Under the pieces are notes generated by a model. The model was not told the DNA's origin. It searched no databases and saw nothing but the letters and a program-made list of their open reading frames with translations. A stretch of 56,846 bases of DNA from Desulfosporosinus sp. I2 (lineage in GTDB: Bacteria > Bacillota > Desulfitobacteriia > Desulfitobacteriales > Desulfitobacteriaceae): assembly GCF_000960765.1 (NCBI RefSeq), contig NZ_JYNH01000017.1, positions 1 to 56,846 of the forward strand, given 5' to 3'. Below, piece by piece: positions 55,167 to 56,846 of this stretch (positions within the stretch are counted from its first letter, which is position 1; every line of letters starts with the position of its first letter). A program made the translations under genes and the position numbers.

Positions 55167-55195
55167 CTATAGCATAGACTTTTTTAAGTTGTCAA
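55167..55195 (-). promoter_or_regulatory. Candidate sigma-70 promoter of the aro operon
   Basis: TTGACA (55195-55190) and CTATAG (55172-55167) with a 17-base spacer, about 280 bases upstream of aroF, placed at the edge of the mobile-element fragment. Confidence 0.45.
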
Positions 55196-55199
55196 TTCA

Positions 55200-55640
55200 T
55201 GATTGCACAACAGCTTCTCAGTCGGGTTCAGTCATAGTGTCATTTGTTGCTTGACTATGCCCCTTCACTCCACAGGCATTACCCTGCTTCATCATTACTA
55301 TAGGCTGACGCGTCCTGCATTCACCAGTCATTTCCTACTGGTTAGGTCTCATTACCTTTTATAGGTTCTACCATGCAGGAGTCCGCTGTTCCGTGTTTCC
55401 TAGCCTTGCATACGACTTTAGCCGCCTGCTATGACCCGAGGTTCAGCTTTTACCCATGATTGGGGGACTAAGCACGCTTTTTATTTCTGATCTTCGTCAG
55501 TCTTGGCACATTGAATTACCTTGACCGTTCCCCTTCTATCCTGAAATAGATGGCAATGTTTCCTTTGCCCTTACTTTCGAGCCGTACAAACTCAGGTTCC
55601 TATGCTAAGTCGGCATGGACGTTTTATGGCGACCCAACTA
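55200..55640 (-). mobile_element. Probable fragment of a group II intron 5' region
   Basis: No open frame in about 440 bases. The minus strand carries short stem-loop-forming segments such as 'GAACAGCGGACTCC' and 'TAGAACCTATAAAAGG', of the kind seen in domain I of bacterial group II introns. Neither a reverse transcriptase gene nor domain V is present, so it would be truncated. It abuts the broken transposase gene. Recognition is by memory of pattern only; another structured RNA is possible. Confidence 0.4.
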
Positions 55641-55654
55641 CTTTACCAACCATT

Positions 55655-56281
55655 TTACAGGTTCAATAAGCCTAGGTCTGTTGGATAACGCAGGTCGGCT
55701 GGCGTACAAGTTGCATCCAAAATAAGCGTTCCCTGATTAGGTTTAACTTCGGGTGTATCCTCTTCTACCTCTTGTATTTCAACAGGTATAGTTATATCAA
55801 CGCTATCGGATCCTCTCGAGTCATCATCGTGATGATCTTCATCATGCACTTTATCTTTTTCACTTTGTATGGCTCTTTGCGCAGCTTCTGCAGAGATTAT
55901 ACGTTCGTTGATCTTGGCTAGACGTTTGGCATTAAAACGTTTCCGAAATTTGACCATCGCTACTGGCGTAAAGGGTTTCGTCAATTGGTACTCACTGAAG
56001 CCAATGAAGTACTGAAGATAGGGGTTTTCTGTAATCTGTTGCACGGTTTCGCGATCGGTATTGCCACACCGTGCTTGTATAATCAATGATCCCAGAGCCA
56101 TTCGGACAGGTTTAGCCACATTACCCCGATCACTTGGAAACATAAAGGCGTATTCCTCTTCGATTTCATCCCAAGGAATGATTTGGGCCAATTGGAACCA
56201 GCGATTTTCGGCACTGAGCTTAACCGAAAAAGGTAGGATAAAATCATCTATGGTCATCTGCGAACTGGGCTTACGGTACAT
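55655..56281 (-). pseudogene. Truncated IS5/IS1182-type transposase (DUF772 N-terminal part)
   Basis: 208 residues are present; such transposases are about twice as long. 'FMFPSDRGNVAKPVRMALGSLIIQARCGNTDRETVQQITENPYLQYFIG' is the InsH-type DUF772 domain, and 'LILDATCTPADLRYPTDLGLLN' leads into the DDE domain with the first Asp. The frame then stops after two residues and the catalytic remainder is missing. The intron-like segment begins at that point. Start ATG at 56281 with GGAG upstream. I did not find terminal inverted repeats in the remaining 56282-56474 stretch. Confidence 0.75.
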
Positions 56282-56474
56282 CTTTTCTCCTCCATGTGCA
56301 CGGTTTTTTTGGGGTAGTTACGTTTTTCCATGCACATAATATTCGACAAAAATGCCCTCAAGCCCTTGTGATATCTAGCTTTTCATGATATTTAGCAAGC
56401 CCGAATTAGCAAACTAAAATTACCTAACCAGTATAACGGTTAAGAGTTAATTTTCCTTGTTCTGATTCAATAAT

Positions 56475-56762
56475 TCAAATACTATCTTTTAATATATAGA
56501 TATTATAAACATTTTCAGATTCAGACTTACTATACAGTCCAATAAATGCAATTTTTCCAGTTGGAGAGATAGTGGGACTAATAATATTTTGAAAGTCTGG
56601 AGTAACTGCCTTTTCTTCTTTTGTAGTTATATTTAATAGCTTTAACCTTTGTGGATAGTAATGTAGTTCTGAAAGTTGATCTGTTAAAGATTGAATATAT
56701 AATAATCTGTCCCTAAAGGGCGGAGTATCTATAAGGAGAGCTCCACTTTCGGGGGAATTCAT
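56475..56762 (-). pseudogene. Fragment of a TolB/PD40-like beta-propeller protein
   Basis: 95 residues. 'ISPTISPTGKIAFIGLYS' resembles the S-P-dG-k-iaf repeat of PD40/TolB propellers, and 'RDRLLYIQS' a second blade edge. The frame is open only a little further upstream (to a stop near 56805), so it is probably the tail of a decayed or edge-truncated gene. Confidence 0.4.
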
Positions 56763-56846
56763 ATACAGTTTTGTTATTGATATTAATAATATAAATTTAG
56801 GGATTCACCTAAATTTTCACTAGACTAAATCAGATGCAAAAGTTTT

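Noticed and set aside
54900-55195. T-box riboswitch upstream of aroF
   Set aside because: The AGGGTGG..CCGCG antiterminator consensus is absent; the AGGGTGC present belongs to the terminator stem.

Overview
The window looks like a piece of chromosome from an obligately anaerobic Gram-positive bacterium of the Desulfosporosinus/Desulfitobacterium (Peptococcaceae) type. The reasons are strong AGGAGG-type ribosome binding sites, frequent TTG and GTG starts, a moderate to low GC content, W/Fe-S enzymes, UGA-coded selenoproteins, and an aroF-tyrA-aroA-azlC-azlD order I associate with that group. The taxonomic call is inference. The dominant content is a complete ATP-independent (class II) benzoyl-CoA reductase locus with its activation, ring-opening, uptake and regulatory genes.

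Layout. (1) 1-362: end of a sodium:solute symporter and a terminator. (2) 415-18704, minus strand: one long operon bamA-bamB-bamC-bamD-DUF3795-bamE-bamF-bamG-bamH-bamI, then a family I CoA-transferase-fold pair, an SDR, a thiolase, a metallo-beta-lactamase-fold protein and a BamQ-like zinc alcohol dehydrogenase. BamE and BamF are each interrupted by an in-frame UGA at a position where family members carry Cys or Sec, so both are called selenoproteins and given full-length coordinates. (3) 18705-22327: a second bamB-bamC pair behind its own sigma-54 promoter, separated from the main operon by a scar that still holds the start of bamD fused to the 3' end of a sigma-54 activator gene, the junction of an old tandem duplication. 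(4) 22328-27634: a CBS-PAS-PAS-AAA-Fis sigma-54 activator, a LytTR response regulator with its own sigma-54 promoter, and a second sigma-54 activator broken by a one-base frameshift in a C run. (5) 27953-30968: a sigma-54 promoter, benzoate-CoA ligase and an unknown polytopic membrane protein. (6) 40043-31109, minus strand: a third sigma-54 activator, a LivKHMGF-type ABC importer, a TIGR04076 small protein and a third aldehyde:ferredoxin oxidoreductase-family protein. (7) 40229-43855: an ATGCAT-rich regulatory region, a consensus sigma-54 promoter, an aldehyde dehydrogenase and a class III aminotransferase. (8) 43938-50027, minus strand: a PEP-synthase-like ATP-grasp protein with receiver-like N-terminus, glutamate dehydrogenase and a GABA-type aminotransferase; the last two have sigma-54-type promoters. 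(9) 50376-55195: aroF-tyrA-aroA-azlC-azlD behind an attenuator-like leader. (10) 55200-56846: mobile-element debris.

How it works together. Benzoate or a related acid would enter by the Liv-type ABC importer or the membrane protein and be activated by the CoA ligase. BamB/BamC would reduce the ring using electrons driven by the BamD-I module, where HdrA-like, MvhD-like and NuoEFG-like subunits suggest flavin-based bifurcation. BamQ oxidises the hydrated diene product and BamA opens the ring. The SDR and thiolase fit beta-oxidation of 3-hydroxypimelyl-CoA. The diene-CoA hydratase (BamR/Dch) is not in the window. Seven GG-N10-GC promoters and three activators make this a largely sigma-54-controlled block. 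No tRNA, rRNA or CRISPR was seen.
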